Shown piece by piece: positions 1 through 8,313 of a stretch of DNA of 64,000 bases. The translations under genes and the position numbers were made by a program. The DNA comes from Edwardsiella anguillarum ET080813 (lineage in GTDB: Bacteria; Pseudomonadota; Gammaproteobacteria; Enterobacterales; Enterobacteriaceae). Within the stretch, counting starts at the first letter, position 1. The number at the start of each line of letters is the position of its first letter. The DNA is taken from positions 434,001 to 498,000 of the forward strand of contig NZ_CP006664.1 of assembly GCF_000264765.2 (NCBI RefSeq), given 5' to 3'. The notes beneath the pieces were generated by a model, which was given only the letters and a program-made list of their open reading frames with translations, did no database searches and had not been told where the DNA came from.

Positions 1-40
1 TATAACCGAATAACGCGGATTGGCCATAGACAAATGAATC

Positions 41-83
41 GGTTTTTTTTGCAAAGATTAGATATTTCACCCGCCTACAATAA
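41..83 (+). promoter_or_regulatory. Promoter-proximal element upstream of evpP
   Basis: A T-run followed by CAAAGATT and ending in CCTACAAT lies 35-40 bases before the evpP start. TACAAT (76-81) is a good -10 hexamer, while no good -35 is visible, which suggests activator dependence. A closely similar element with the same spacing precedes evpA (843-882); about 23 of 29 bases match from CAAAGATT to CTACAA. Known from the Edwardsiella literature as I recall it: EVP expression depends on the EsrA-EsrB system and the AraC-type regulator EsrC. That this element is their site is inference. Confidence 0.5.
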
Positions 84-118
84 CGAGCTCAATGCTACTG
101 AAAAAAGGATGGCGCGTT

Positions 119-682
119 ATGTTGACTTTGAATTCCGAGCTGGAATGGTCCGGTGTTGGAAGCATTTGTACAGATCAAAAGGCAAAAACCTACGTCAGCG
201 ATGCATTTAACATAGCCTATGGGCAGCCGACGAAAGAGCTGCTCCCGGCGGGGACAGCCTTATACAAATTCAATGGATTTAATTCATTGGCAAGGTCCCC
301 GATCACTGACGATAGCCCGCTATCTCCCTGGTGGAGCCCGGTCCAGCCATTCCGGTACGATGGCGGTCTGCGCCAGCGTATGCTGATCGCTAAGCAAAAC
401 GGGGTATCAATGAGGGAATGGGGACGACTCACCTCCGTGATCAAAGAAAACTGGAGCTCTCTCGAATACTTACTTGAGATAACCCTCAAGGTTCCCGTCT
501 ATGCCTGGTTCGGTGGATTTAAGGGCATGTCGCGCATTGATAATGGTATGACCTCTAGACGAAATATCACGCTGGAACAAAAAGGCCGGAGCTCAATGCT
601 CCCCGGCGGGGCCACACAGTTCTATATTCCAAACCTGACGGTCGGGCATATCAGTAGCCACCAATTTTCAATATTGAAATAG
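119..682 (+). CDS. evpP: EvpP-like T6SS secreted virulence protein
   Basis: A 187-residue soluble protein immediately upstream of the T6SS sheath genes, on the same strand. Size (about 185 residues for known EvpP) and position identify it as EvpP, the secreted EVP effector that, as I recall, binds the Hcp protein EvpC and suppresses inflammasome activation in host cells. I chose ATG 119 because AAGGA lies 9 bases ahead; an in-frame ATG at 92 has no convincing ribosome site. There is no signal peptide or membrane segment, as expected for a T6SS cargo. Conserved-looking blocks are AGTALYKF (44-51), PWWSP (70-74) and GGATQFYIP (163-171). Base composition is visibly lower in G+C than the downstream evp genes, suggesting separate acquisition. 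Identification rests on synteny, not on recalled sequence. Confidence 0.75.
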   Translation: MLTLNSELEWSGVGSICTDQKAKTYVSDAFNIAYGQPTKELLPAGTALYKFNGFNSLARSPITDDSPLSPWWSPVQPFRYDGGLRQRMLIAKQNGVSMREWGRLTSVIKENWSSLEYLLEITLKVPVYAWFGGFKGMSRIDNGMTSRRNITLEQKGRSSMLPGGATQFYIPNLTVGHISSHQFSILK

Positions 683-749
683 CGCTTATTACGTCAAAAC
701 CCATCCTCCTTTCAAGGGAATTATCCCCGAACAGAGCCCCTTATCCCGA

Positions 750-782
750 GTATTAACGGCCTGCCGCCGGCGCCGTTAATAC
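750..782 (+). terminator. Hairpin between evpP and evpA
   Basis: An 11-base perfect inverted repeat (GTATTAACGGC at 750-760, GCCGTTAATAC at 772-782) with an 11-base GC-rich loop. It has no T-run after it, so it is a candidate evpP transcript end or mRNA-stabilising structure rather than a classical terminator. It separates evpP from the second promoter-like element. Confidence 0.45.
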
Positions 783-842
783 CCGATGGAAAGCATCGAG
801 CCCGGGGAATAATCGGATAGTCGAGATTGGAATGAATATGTA

Positions 843-882
843 TTTTTTACAAAGATTGGCTAATTCATTCACCTACAATCGC
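843..882 (+). promoter_or_regulatory. Promoter-proximal element upstream of evpA
   Basis: This near-copy of the element before evpP has a T-run, CAAAGATT at 850-857 and TACAAT at 874-879. The evpA start is about 50 bases downstream. It supports separate but co-regulated promoters for the secreted protein gene and for the structural operon. The binding protein is not identified from sequence. Confidence 0.5.
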
Positions 883-931
883 TATCCATAACGTTACGCA
901 GTGTTGTAAGAAATGTTACGGAGATGACTTC

Positions 932-1447
932 ATGGCAAGTGAAAGCAAGCAGCATACTTTGGATCGAGTTCGCTCGCCAAGAGTGCAGATTACCTACGAT
1001 GTGGAGATTGGCGATGCGCAGGAAATGAAGGAGCTGCCATTTGTCATGGGGGTGCTCGGTGACTATTCAGGACAGCCGGCAACCCCGCTTCCCAAGCTGA
1101 AAGAGCGCAAATTCGTTTCGATTGATCGCGACAACTTCAACGATGTCATCAAAGGGGTGCATCCCCACCTGTCATTCCGCACCGAAAATACCCTGAGCGG
1201 AGACGGCAGCCAGCTGTCGGTGGATCTGCATTTTCAGAGCATGGCGGACTTCACCCCTGAGCGGGTCGCGGCGCAGGTCGAACCGCTGCGTAAGCTGATG
1301 GATATCCGCAGCCGCCTCTCTGACCTGAAAAACAAGATGTACAGCAATGAGCGCCTGGGAGAGGTATTGCAGGGCATCATCGAGGATACCGAAAAGCTGC
1401 AGAGTCTGGGCAAAGAGACCGGTTTTGGCGAGGAGAAGCAGCCATGA
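932..1447 (+). CDS. tssB: T6SS contractile sheath small subunit TssB (EvpA)
   Basis: 171 residues, the usual length for TssB/VipA. It pairs with TssC to form the cytoplasmic contractile sheath around the Hcp tube. The family signature is seen in the central part, with VMGVLGDYSG near residue 40 and the RKFVSIDRDNF stretch near 70, followed by a helical C-terminal half. A GGAG 9 bases ahead of ATG 932 supports the start. Its TGA overlaps the tssC ATG by four bases, so the two sheath subunits are translationally coupled. First gene of the structural evp operon, named evpA in Edwardsiella. Confidence 0.95.
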   Translation: MASESKQHTLDRVRSPRVQITYDVEIGDAQEMKELPFVMGVLGDYSGQPATPLPKLKERKFVSIDRDNFNDVIKGVHPHLSFRTENTLSGDGSQLSVDLHFQSMADFTPERVAAQVEPLRKLMDIRSRLSDLKNKMYSNERLGEVLQGIIEDTEKLQSLGKETGFGEEKQP

Positions 1448-2931
1448 GCGAACAGAACTTGCCAGAGAACAACGCCGCCGAGAGCGCGGCGTTAGAGGGC
1501 GGCCTGCTGGATAGCATCATCACGGAAACCCGGATGGCGCGTAGTGACCTGGAGAAGGCGCGGGCCCGGGATCTGCTGGGTGAATGGGTTAGTGAGGTTC
1601 TGTCGGGAACGGTGACGGTGTCCGGGGATGTGCTGGCCAGCATTGAGGCGCGTATTGCCCAGATCGATGCGCTGCTTTCCACCCAGCTGTCCGCCATTAT
1701 GCATGAGCCGGATTTCCAAAGGCTGGAAGGGTCATGGCGAGGACTGCATTACCTGGTACATCAAAGCGAGACCGGTACCGGCCTGAAGATCCGCATGCTG
1801 AACGTCAGCCGCAAAGATCTGATCCGCGACTTTAAGAGCGCCGCCGAATTTGATCAAAGCGCGCTGTTCAAGAAAGTCTATGAGGAGGAGTACGGTACCT
1901 TTGGCGGCGCCCCCTTTGCGGCCATGATCGGGGATTACGAGTTCAGCAACCACCCGGAGGATCTGTTTCTGCTGGAGGAGATCTCACACGTTGCGGCGGC
2001 GGCCCATGCCCCCTTCCTCTCTGCCGCCAGCGCCGGAATGTTCGGTCTGGATAGCCTGACCGAGCTGTCGATCCCCAGGGATCTGGCCAAGGGCTTTGAT
2101 ACGGTTGAGTATGCCAAGTGGAAGTCGCTGCGTCAGTCGGAGGATGCCCGCTATATCGCCCTGGCCCTGCCCCATGTGCTTGGGCGGCTGCCTTACGGCG
2201 CCACGACGGTGCCGGTAGAGGCATTCAACTTTGAGGAGGATGTCAACGGCAAGGAGCATGGCAAGTATCTGTGGCTGAACGCCGCCTATGCGCTGGGCAC
2301 CCGCCTGACCCAGGCCTATGCCAAATATGGCTGGTGCGCCGCCATCCGGGGAGCCGAAGGGGGCGGCCTGGTGGAGGGACTGCCGGCGCACACCTTTACC
2401 ACCGATGATGGCGAAGTCGAACTCAAGTGCCCCACCGAGGTGGCCATTACCGATCGCCGGGAAAAGGAGCTGGCCGAGCTGGGATTTATCGCCCTGACCC
2501 ACTGTAAGGGTACCGACTATGCCGCCTTCTTTTCGACCCAGTCGGTGCAAAAGCCCAAGGAATATGACAGTGACTCGGCCAATGCCAACGCCAGGATCTC
2601 CTGCCAGCTGCAATATATTATGGCCACCTCACGCTTCGCCCATTACTTAAAATCGATGGTCCGCGACAAAATCGGCAGCTTTATGAGCCGTAGTGAATGT
2701 GAATATTTTCTCAATCAGTGGATCAGTAATTATGTGGTCGGCTCGGATGATGCCGGCCAGGATATCAAGGCGAAATATCCATTACGGGAAGCCCGTATTG
2801 ATGTCAGTGATATTCCAGGCAAACCGGGGTTCTATAAGGCGGTAGCCTATTTAAAACCCCATTTCCAACTGGAGGGGCTGACCGCGTCTTTACGTCTAGT
2901 CGCCGATCTGCCACCGCCGGCGCAAGGCTAA
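1444..2931 (+). CDS. tssC: T6SS contractile sheath large subunit TssC (EvpB)
   Basis: 495 residues, typical of TssC/VipB. It forms the body of the contractile sheath with TssB and carries the surface recognised by ClpV after contraction. The recognisable family stretches are FQRLEGSWRGLHYLV near residue 93, the acidic FKKVYEEEYG region, GDYEFSN, and a conserved C-terminal half ending in a beta-rich LKPHFQLEGL segment. The start overlaps the tssB stop (ATGA). No truncation or missing block is apparent. It is followed by a 69-base gap before hcp with its own strong ribosome site. Confidence 0.96.
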   Translation: MSEQNLPENNAAESAALEGGLLDSIITETRMARSDLEKARARDLLGEWVSEVLSGTVTVSGDVLASIEARIAQIDALLSTQLSAIMHEPDFQRLEGSWRGLHYLVHQSETGTGLKIRMLNVSRKDLIRDFKSAAEFDQSALFKKVYEEEYGTFGGAPFAAMIGDYEFSNHPEDLFLLEEISHVAAAAHAPFLSAASAGMFGLDSLTELSIPRDLAKGFDTVEYAKWKSLRQSEDARYIALALPHVLGRLPYGATTVPVEAFNFEEDVNGKEHGKYLWLNAAYALGTRLTQAYAKYGWCAAIRGAEGGGLVEGLPAHTFTTDDGEVELKCPTEVAITDRREKELAELGFIALTHCKGTDYAAFFSTQSVQKPKEYDSDSANANARISCQLQYIMATSRFAHYLKSMVRDKIGSFMSRSECEYFLNQWISNYVVGSDDAGQDIKAKYPLREARIDVSDIPGKPGFYKAVAYLKPHFQLEGLTASLRLVADLPPPAQG

Positions 2932-3000
2932 CTATTTGGCCGAGCTTATTTACCACGTATATCCAAAACGCAGTTTATCTTGTCACAAGAGAGGTCCGCT

Positions 3001-3492
3001 ATGGCTTTTGATACATATATCAAACTGGATAAGGTTGATGGAGAATCCACCGATGATAAGCACAAAAAATGGATTGAAGTGCTGGGCTTTGCCTGGGGAG
3101 CCGGCAACGAGTGCACGATGGAGAGCGGCACCCAGGGGCTGAATACCGGTAAGGCCATGATGTCGGTCCTCCGAGTCACCAAATGGATGGACAGCGCCAG
3201 CGTCAAACTGGCCTCCGCCGCCGTTCAGGGGCAGAACTTTCCCACGCTGGAGCTGGAGATTTGTACCCAGGCGGGCGATAAGTTCGCCTTCTGCATCTAC
3301 AAATTTACGCATGTCGCCGTCTCCAGCTATCAATGCTCCGGGGCCACGGGCGGCAGCGACCGTCCGCAGGAAACCATTGATTTCGCCTATAAAGAAGTGA
3401 CCTGGGAATATATTCCCCAGGATCAGAGCGGCAAGGCGGGCGGCAAAATCGGCCCTGAGGGCTGGAGCCTGATTACCAACAAGAAAAAGTAA
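3001..3492 (+). CDS. hcp: Hcp tube protein (EvpC)
   Basis: 163 residues, the normal length of Hcp/TssD. Hexamers stack to form the tube propelled by the sheath and act as chaperone and carrier for small effectors. The N-terminus (MAFDTYIKLD), the ESTDDKHKKWIEV region and the C-terminal VTWEYIPQD block match the Hcp fold (DUF796). I chose ATG 3001, with AGAGAGG just ahead, over an in-frame upstream start at 2980 that lacks a ribosome site. In Edwardsiella this is EvpC, secreted and needed for secretion of EvpP and EvpI as I recall. A large hairpin follows the gene and may stabilise or separate its transcript. Confidence 0.95.
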   Translation: MAFDTYIKLDKVDGESTDDKHKKWIEVLGFAWGAGNECTMESGTQGLNTGKAMMSVLRVTKWMDSASVKLASAAVQGQNFPTLELEICTQAGDKFAFCIYKFTHVAVSSYQCSGATGGSDRPQETIDFAYKEVTWEYIPQDQSGKAGGKIGPEGWSLITNKKK

Positions 3493-3500
3493 GACACTCA

Positions 3501-3558
3501 CAGCGGGGCGCAGTGCGGTGGGCGTCCGACGGACTTCACTCTGCGCTGTCCCCCGCTG
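3501..3558 (+). terminator. Large intergenic hairpin downstream of hcp
   Basis: Outer 8-base perfect arms CAGCGGGG (3501-3508) and CCCCGCTG (3551-3558), inner arms CGCAG (3509-3513) and CTGCG (3541-3545), and an apical GTCC/GGAC stem. No T-run follows. It is placed to act as a 3' stabiliser of the hcp message or a partial terminator, which would fit the need for much more Hcp than the downstream baseplate proteins. The function is inferred. Confidence 0.5.
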
Positions 3559-3622
3559 GATACGGATAGGCGATATCCCTTCTGCTTTATATGCAGATAG
3601 GCTACATCGGTAGGAGCATGTG

Positions 3623-4843
3623 ATGAATATTGACGATCTCACTGATGACGAGCTGTGGCAACAGCTGGGGCCAAAGCCAAAGCGGCAAGCCGGGTTTTAC
3701 AGTGCGGCAGTGCTGCCTACCGACATACTCCGTATGGCGGACGTTGTCATCACGCATGAGCTGAAGTTCGACTCAGAATCCTTTGGTGCGCTGCTGAAGA
3801 AGCTAAAGGCGTACCAAGATGATGCGATGAATCAAAAAGCCACCTCACTGCTGCGCCCGCCGCAGTGGCCTATCGACAGCCATCCTGCTGATGCGGGGGG
3901 ACATAGTATCAGCGTCCCGCAGGTCATCGGCCACATCGGAACCCTGACCTCCAGCGCCAATCAGGCTGCTGCGCTGTACGGCTATATCCAGAGGGCATCG
4001 GGGCCGTTACCAACGGATGCGCGAGGCATCGCCACCTTTTCAACCTCAACGGTATCCAATGTGCTGGGTACCGCGAACCTGATCAATACCGCTGACAATA
4101 TCTTAGGAAACCCATTGCCCAAGCCGGCCAAAACGGCGCTGACGGCGGTGAACAAGATGGCGGAGGGGGTCTCCCCCTATATCGCGCTGACCAATCAGAT
4201 CATCGCAGCCACGCAGGGAAGTGTCTCCGTCGGCGGTAACGCGTTACTGAGCACCGTCGGCCATGCCGTGGGCGGCGGCGTCGGCGCCGCGCTGTCGGCC
4301 GCCGCCACCCCGGTCGGGGTCATACTGAGCCTGGCCCTAACCTCGGCCGGCGTGGCGTCGACCATGAATGTGTATGGCACGCTGTGGGATCTGCGCCAGC
4401 GTTTGTATCCCTGCACCTGCGGCCAGTGCGATGGACGGCTCAAGTTTATTATCGAACGCTATGATCAAAGCAATATGGCCAAAGCGACAGCCTTTGCCGC
4501 CGGCTTTATCATGGTGGGACTACTCCCGCTGATGGCGATCGGAATACGCAAGCTGCACCACCGCAGGCAGGGCACAGCCTCCCACAAGCACCAGATGTGT
4601 TTACAGATGATTCAGGCGGCCAGAAGCCGGGGAATCCAGATGCAAGGAACCCCCGGCGCGGCGCCGCTGAACGGAAAACCCTGTATGCCCGGCTTTCAGG
4701 TCACCACGCCGGGCTGCCCGACCGCCATCGCCACCATTGCGCTGCTGATGGGAGAGCACGGAACCAAAGACGGCTATCTGAAAACGCTGGCGATCATGCT
4801 GTCGACCGACGGCGTCGACAGCCTAAAAAAGACAATCCCGTGA
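3623..4843 (+). CDS. evpD: EvpD, uncharacterised membrane-active T6SS cluster protein
   Basis: 406 residues from ATG 3623, chosen because TAGGAG sits 6 bases ahead; GTG 3620 is too close. By position between hcp and tssE it is EvpD, which I recall was not needed for secretion. The N-terminal 200 residues look soluble. Residues about 204-246 form a glycine- and alanine-rich hydrophobic hairpin, then a C-x-C-x-x-C cluster (Cys264, 266, 269), then a second hydrophobic segment at about 286-308 followed by a basic HHRR stretch and a cysteine-containing tail. There is no signal peptide. It could be a cargo that inserts in membranes, or an accessory envelope protein. No immunity-like gene follows, since tssE starts 8 bases later. 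I do not recognise a domain. Confidence 0.7.
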   Translation: MNIDDLTDDELWQQLGPKPKRQAGFYSAAVLPTDILRMADVVITHELKFDSESFGALLKKLKAYQDDAMNQKATSLLRPPQWPIDSHPADAGGHSISVPQVIGHIGTLTSSANQAAALYGYIQRASGPLPTDARGIATFSTSTVSNVLGTANLINTADNILGNPLPKPAKTALTAVNKMAEGVSPYIALTNQIIAATQGSVSVGGNALLSTVGHAVGGGVGAALSAAATPVGVILSLALTSAGVASTMNVYGTLWDLRQRLYPCTCGQCDGRLKFIIERYDQSNMAKATAFAAGFIMVGLLPLMAIGIRKLHHRRQGTASHKHQMCLQMIQAARSRGIQMQGTPGAAPLNGKPCMPGFQVTTPGCPTAIATIALLMGEHGTKDGYLKTLAIMLSTDGVDSLKKTIP

Positions 4844-4851
4844 GTTAAGCC

Positions 4852-5328
4852 ATGATCCTTCATCATATCCTCCGCCCCTCCGTGCTAGATCGTCTGTTCG
4901 ATGATTTCCCGCAGGAGGGAACCGAACGGACATCAGAGCGCCGGTATGACCTGGCCCACTTTCACAGTGCCGTCAGACGGGATGTGGAGGATGTGCTGAA
5001 TACGCGATCCGCGCTGTCGCTGGATACCGTTCAGTGGCCCGAGCTGGAAAAGTCGCCCCTGAATTATGGCCTGCCGGACTGTTCAAATCTGAGTGCCGCC
5101 AACGCCGAGGATCGGGAGTGGATCCGCCAGCATATCGAGCGGGCCATCGATCTGTTTGAGCCCCGGCTGAGCCAGGTCCGGGTGCAAATCTATCTGGATG
5201 AGAAAACCGGCATCAGTCAGCTGATATTCAGGATCGAGGCATTACTGGAGGTGGATCCCACGCCGGAGCCGGTGATGTTTGATGCCGTTTTGGATGTTTC
5301 AACGCAGCTGTATCGAATTGACAGGTGA
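4852..5328 (+). CDS. tssE: T6SS baseplate protein TssE (EvpE)
   Basis: 158 residues, a gp25-like baseplate protein of phage T4 type. It starts sheath polymerisation at the baseplate together with TssF, TssG and TssK. The family pattern is present: a short N-terminal VLDRLFDDF motif, an arginine-rich middle (HSAVRRDVEDVLNTR), NYGLPD, and a C-terminal beta strand region with QLIFRIEALLEV. The start is 8 bases after evpD and the stop is 3 bases before tssF, so it is in the same transcript. Confidence 0.93.
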   Translation: MILHHILRPSVLDRLFDDFPQEGTERTSERRYDLAHFHSAVRRDVEDVLNTRSALSLDTVQWPELEKSPLNYGLPDCSNLSAANAEDREWIRQHIERAIDLFEPRLSQVRVQIYLDEKTGISQLIFRIEALLEVDPTPEPVMFDAVLDVSTQLYRIDR

Positions 5329-5331
5329 CGC

Positions 5332-7173
5332 ATGGTCGAGCTATTGCCCTACTATAACCGGGAGCTGGCGTTCCTGCGCCAGCTGGGACGCGAGTTCGCC
5401 TCCCAGTATCCCAAGGTGGCCGGCCGCCTTCTGCTGGAGGAGGGGGTATCGGAAGATCCGCACGTCGAGCGGCTGATCGAGGCCGTGGCATTTCTCTGCG
5501 CCCGGGTGCATCACAAGATTGATGAGCAGTTTCCCGAAATTACCAATGCGCTGCTGGGGATCCTATATCCCCACTACCTGCGCCCGATCCCCTCCCTCTC
5601 CCTGGTCCAGTTTTCGGTCGATCCGGCGCAGACTAACCTGTCAGGCCCGCTGCGCCTGCCGCGGCATACCAACCTGCTGTCCCGCCAGGTGGATGGCATG
5701 GCATGCCGGTTTCGCACCGCCTACCCGGTGGAGATTTGGCCCGTATCGGTCATCCATGCCTGCTTCGCCCCCGCGCGGCAAACCAGCCTGTCAGTGCAGC
5801 AGCAGGGAAGCGCCGGTCTGATCTGTATCCGGCTGCAGACCCATCCGGGGCATCATCTGAATACCCTGGGGATGGATAAACTGCGCTTCTTTCTCCAGGG
5901 GGAGCCGGCCGTGGTGCACACCCTGTATGAGCTGCTGTTCAACAATGTCACCAAGGTGGTCCTGCGCGCCGGAGCGTCGGAGTGGACCCTGCCTGCCGGC
6001 ATCATCTCACCGGTAGGATTCGACGAGGATGAGAGCCTGTTTGACTACGATGCCCGCTCGTCCCAGGCCTACCGCCTACTGCATGAATACTTTGTCTTTC
6101 CCGACAAGTTCCTGTTTTTTGATATAACCGGGCTGCTGCAGGCCACCCCGCTACCGGAGGCCTGCCAGGAGATCGATCTGTTGATCCATCTGTCGGCGTT
6201 CGAGCGGGAGGGACGCCTGGCCAAACTGACCGATACCATCGACGCCTCCACGTTCCGGCTGGGATGCACTCCGGTGGTCAACCTGTTCCGGCAGCGGGCA
6301 GAGCCGTTGCAGATAACCCACCGTAAAACCGAGTACCCGATTATTCCCGACGTCCGCCGCCCCTGGGGCATGGAGGTCTATTCGGTCGATGCCGTCAGCA
6401 AGCTGGTCGAGAATGGCGGGCAGGAAAAGACGAAGTGCTACCGCCCCCTGTTCGGCCTGCATCACGCCAACGACAGTGAGCCGCAGCGGGTGTTCTGGAT
6501 GGAAAACCGCCGCGGCGGGCTGCACGGAGATGACCCGGGGCAGGATGTCTACTTATCCCTGGTGGATTTGGATTTTGACCCCAACCAGTCATCGACGGAA
6601 ACCCTGAGCATCGATGTAACCTGCACCAACCGTGAGTTTCCATCCCTGCTGCCCTTCGGCGGTGTCCAGGGGGACTTCGAGGTGGACGGTGGCTCTCCCG
6701 TCACCCGGATCCACTGCCTGCGCAAGCCGACGCCCACCCTGCGTCCGGCCCACGGCAGGGCCGCCATGTGGCGGCTGATCTCTCACCTGAACCTGAACCT
6801 GCTCTCCATCACCGGTGAGAACGAGGAGGCGACCGAGGCGTTCAGGGAGCTGCTCGGGCTGTATAACTTCAGCGACTCCCCCGCCCTGCGTCAGCAGATT
6901 GCCGGCATTGTCAGTATCAATAGCCAGCCGGCGACGGCGCGCCTGTGCAGCCGGAATCAGGCGGCGGTGGTGCGGGGCATCGAAATCACCCTGGTGCTGG
7001 ACGAGAGCCAGTTTGAGGGCTCCGGGGTGTATCTGTTCAGCGCCGTGGTGGAGCGATTCGTCAGCCAGTATGGCGCCATCAACAGCTTCACCCGCCTGCA
7101 CGTCCGCACCCGGCAGCGGGAGCAGGCGCTCAAGCGCTGGCCGCCGCGGGCGGGCAAGGCGGTGCTGTCATGA
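5332..7173 (+). CDS. tssF: T6SS baseplate protein TssF (EvpF)
   Basis: 613 residues, typical of TssF (VasA, ImpG, DUF879). It is the main wedge protein of the T6SS baseplate, assembling as a heterotrimer with TssG. The N-terminus has the classical LLPYYNRELAFLRQLGREFA signature followed by the helical KIDEQFPEITNALLGILYPHYLRPIPS segment. The stop overlaps tssG by four bases (ATGA), fitting stoichiometric production of the two wedge components. Intact. Confidence 0.95.
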   Translation: MVELLPYYNRELAFLRQLGREFASQYPKVAGRLLLEEGVSEDPHVERLIEAVAFLCARVHHKIDEQFPEITNALLGILYPHYLRPIPSLSLVQFSVDPAQTNLSGPLRLPRHTNLLSRQVDGMACRFRTAYPVEIWPVSVIHACFAPARQTSLSVQQQGSAGLICIRLQTHPGHHLNTLGMDKLRFFLQGEPAVVHTLYELLFNNVTKVVLRAGASEWTLPAGIISPVGFDEDESLFDYDARSSQAYRLLHEYFVFPDKFLFFDITGLLQATPLPEACQEIDLLIHLSAFEREGRLAKLTDTIDASTFRLGCTPVVNLFRQRAEPLQITHRKTEYPIIPDVRRPWGMEVYSVDAVSKLVENGGQEKTKCYRPLFGLHHANDSEPQRVFWMENRRGGLHGDDPGQDVYLSLVDLDFDPNQSSTETLSIDVTCTNREFPSLLPFGGVQGDFEVDGGSPVTRIHCLRKPTPTLRPAHGRAAMWRLISHLNLNLLSITGENEEATEAFRELLGLYNFSDSPALRQQIAGIVSINSQPATARLCSRNQAAVVRGIEITLVLDESQFEGSGVYLFSAVVERFVSQYGAINSFTRLHVRTRQREQALKRWPPRAGKAVLS

Positions 7174-8195
7174 GCGACGCCCTGACCCCACAGTCCGTGC
7201 TGGAGCAGCTGTATGCCCGGCCCTACGAGTTCGATTTTTTTCAGGCCGTCAGGATACTGGAGCTGCAGCAGCTAAAGTGTGGCTGCCAGGAGCTGCCGCT
7301 GCGCTTCCGTACCCATCTCTCCCTGGCCACCCCGGCCAGCAGTATCTATGCGCTGCAGCCCCCTGCGACAGACCAGCCGCAGGTCATGACCATCAACTTC
7401 ATGGGGCTGACCGGCCCCTCCGGGGCACTGCCGACGCGGTATACCGAGATGCTGCTGGAGCGTCGCCTGCAGCATCGGGATCAGACCGCCCACCACTTTT
7501 TTGATCTGCTCAATCACCGTCTGATCACCCTGTTTTACCAGGCATGGCGCAAGCATCAGGCGACGGCCGATCTGGAGTGCGGCCTGCAGGCCGACTGGCG
7601 TCAGATGCTGCTCTCCCTGGCCGGTCTGGGCACGCCGGGACTGCAGAACCGGCTGAAAAAAGACGGCGTCAATGACGATGTCTTTGCCTATTACGCCGGC
7701 CGGTTCGGCGCACGCTCGCTCAGCGAGGAGGGGCTGCGCACGCTGCTGACAGACTATTTTTCCGTACCGGTCGAGATCCTGCCCTTTCAGGGGCGATGGC
7801 TGAAGCTGGATGAGGCGGATCGCCTCTCCCTGGGGCGCCAAAACTGCACCCTGGGCGAGTGGCCGGTGCTGGGGCGGCAGGTATGGGATGCCCAAAGCCA
7901 GTTTAGGATCCGCCTCGGCCCCCTGCGCTATACGCAGTTTCAGGCGTTTTTGCCGGGGGGCAAGGACTTTCGGGCGCTGACCCGGTTGGTCCGTTTCGCC
8001 ATTGAGATCGCCGTAACATTCGATATTCAGCTGGTGCTGGCCGCCAGCGAGGTACCGCCCTGCACGCTGGGCGATGGCCAGGCCGGGGCGGCCCGCCCCG
8101 GATGGATTGGCTGGCTGGGCGGCCGCCCCGCCAGGCTAGGCGATGCCGACGAAGTGGTATTACAGGCGTCAGGGGAGCGTCAACACGCGCGATAA
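7170..8195 (+). CDS. tssG: T6SS baseplate protein TssG (EvpG)
   Basis: 341 residues, matching TssG (VasB, ImpH, DUF1305). It is the partner of TssF in the wedge that links TssK to the spike. The N-terminus YEFDFFQAVRILE and the central VFAYYAGRFGARSLSEEGL region are family hallmarks. Translation is coupled to tssF by a four-base overlap. The last 40 residues are glycine- and arginine-rich and variable in the family. A perfect GCCGGGC/GCCCGGC inverted repeat begins directly at its end. Confidence 0.94.
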   Translation: MSDALTPQSVLEQLYARPYEFDFFQAVRILELQQLKCGCQELPLRFRTHLSLATPASSIYALQPPATDQPQVMTINFMGLTGPSGALPTRYTEMLLERRLQHRDQTAHHFFDLLNHRLITLFYQAWRKHQATADLECGLQADWRQMLLSLAGLGTPGLQNRLKKDGVNDDVFAYYAGRFGARSLSEEGLRTLLTDYFSVPVEILPFQGRWLKLDEADRLSLGRQNCTLGEWPVLGRQVWDAQSQFRIRLGPLRYTQFQAFLPGGKDFRALTRLVRFAIEIAVTFDIQLVLAASEVPPCTLGDGQAGAARPGWIGWLGGRPARLGDADEVVLQASGERQHAR

Positions 8196-8297
8196 GCCGG
8201 GCGTGCTGACCAGATGCCCGGCGGCCAGCGCCTCTTCAGGCGGAAAGAGGGCGGCCGGGCGAAGTGACTGACATTCATTAACGGGAAAGCCCGTTTT
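8196..8297 (+). terminator. Two hairpins between tssG and clpV
   Basis: The first is a perfect 7-base inverted repeat (GCCGGGC 8196-8202, GCCCGGC 8216-8222) immediately after the tssG stop. The second is ACGGG-AAAG-CCCGT followed by TTTTTC (8281-8297), which resembles a weak intrinsic terminator. The clpV ribosome site (GGGGAGAGGG) comes directly afterwards. Partial attenuation of downstream transcription, or mRNA processing, is possible; either is inference. Confidence 0.45.
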
Positions 8298-8313
8298 TCG
8301 GGGAGAGGGTTCA

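Noticed and set aside
92-118. Upstream ATG at 92 as the evpP start.
   Set aside because: No ribosome site precedes it, whereas AAGGA is well placed before ATG 119 and the shorter product fits the known EvpP size.
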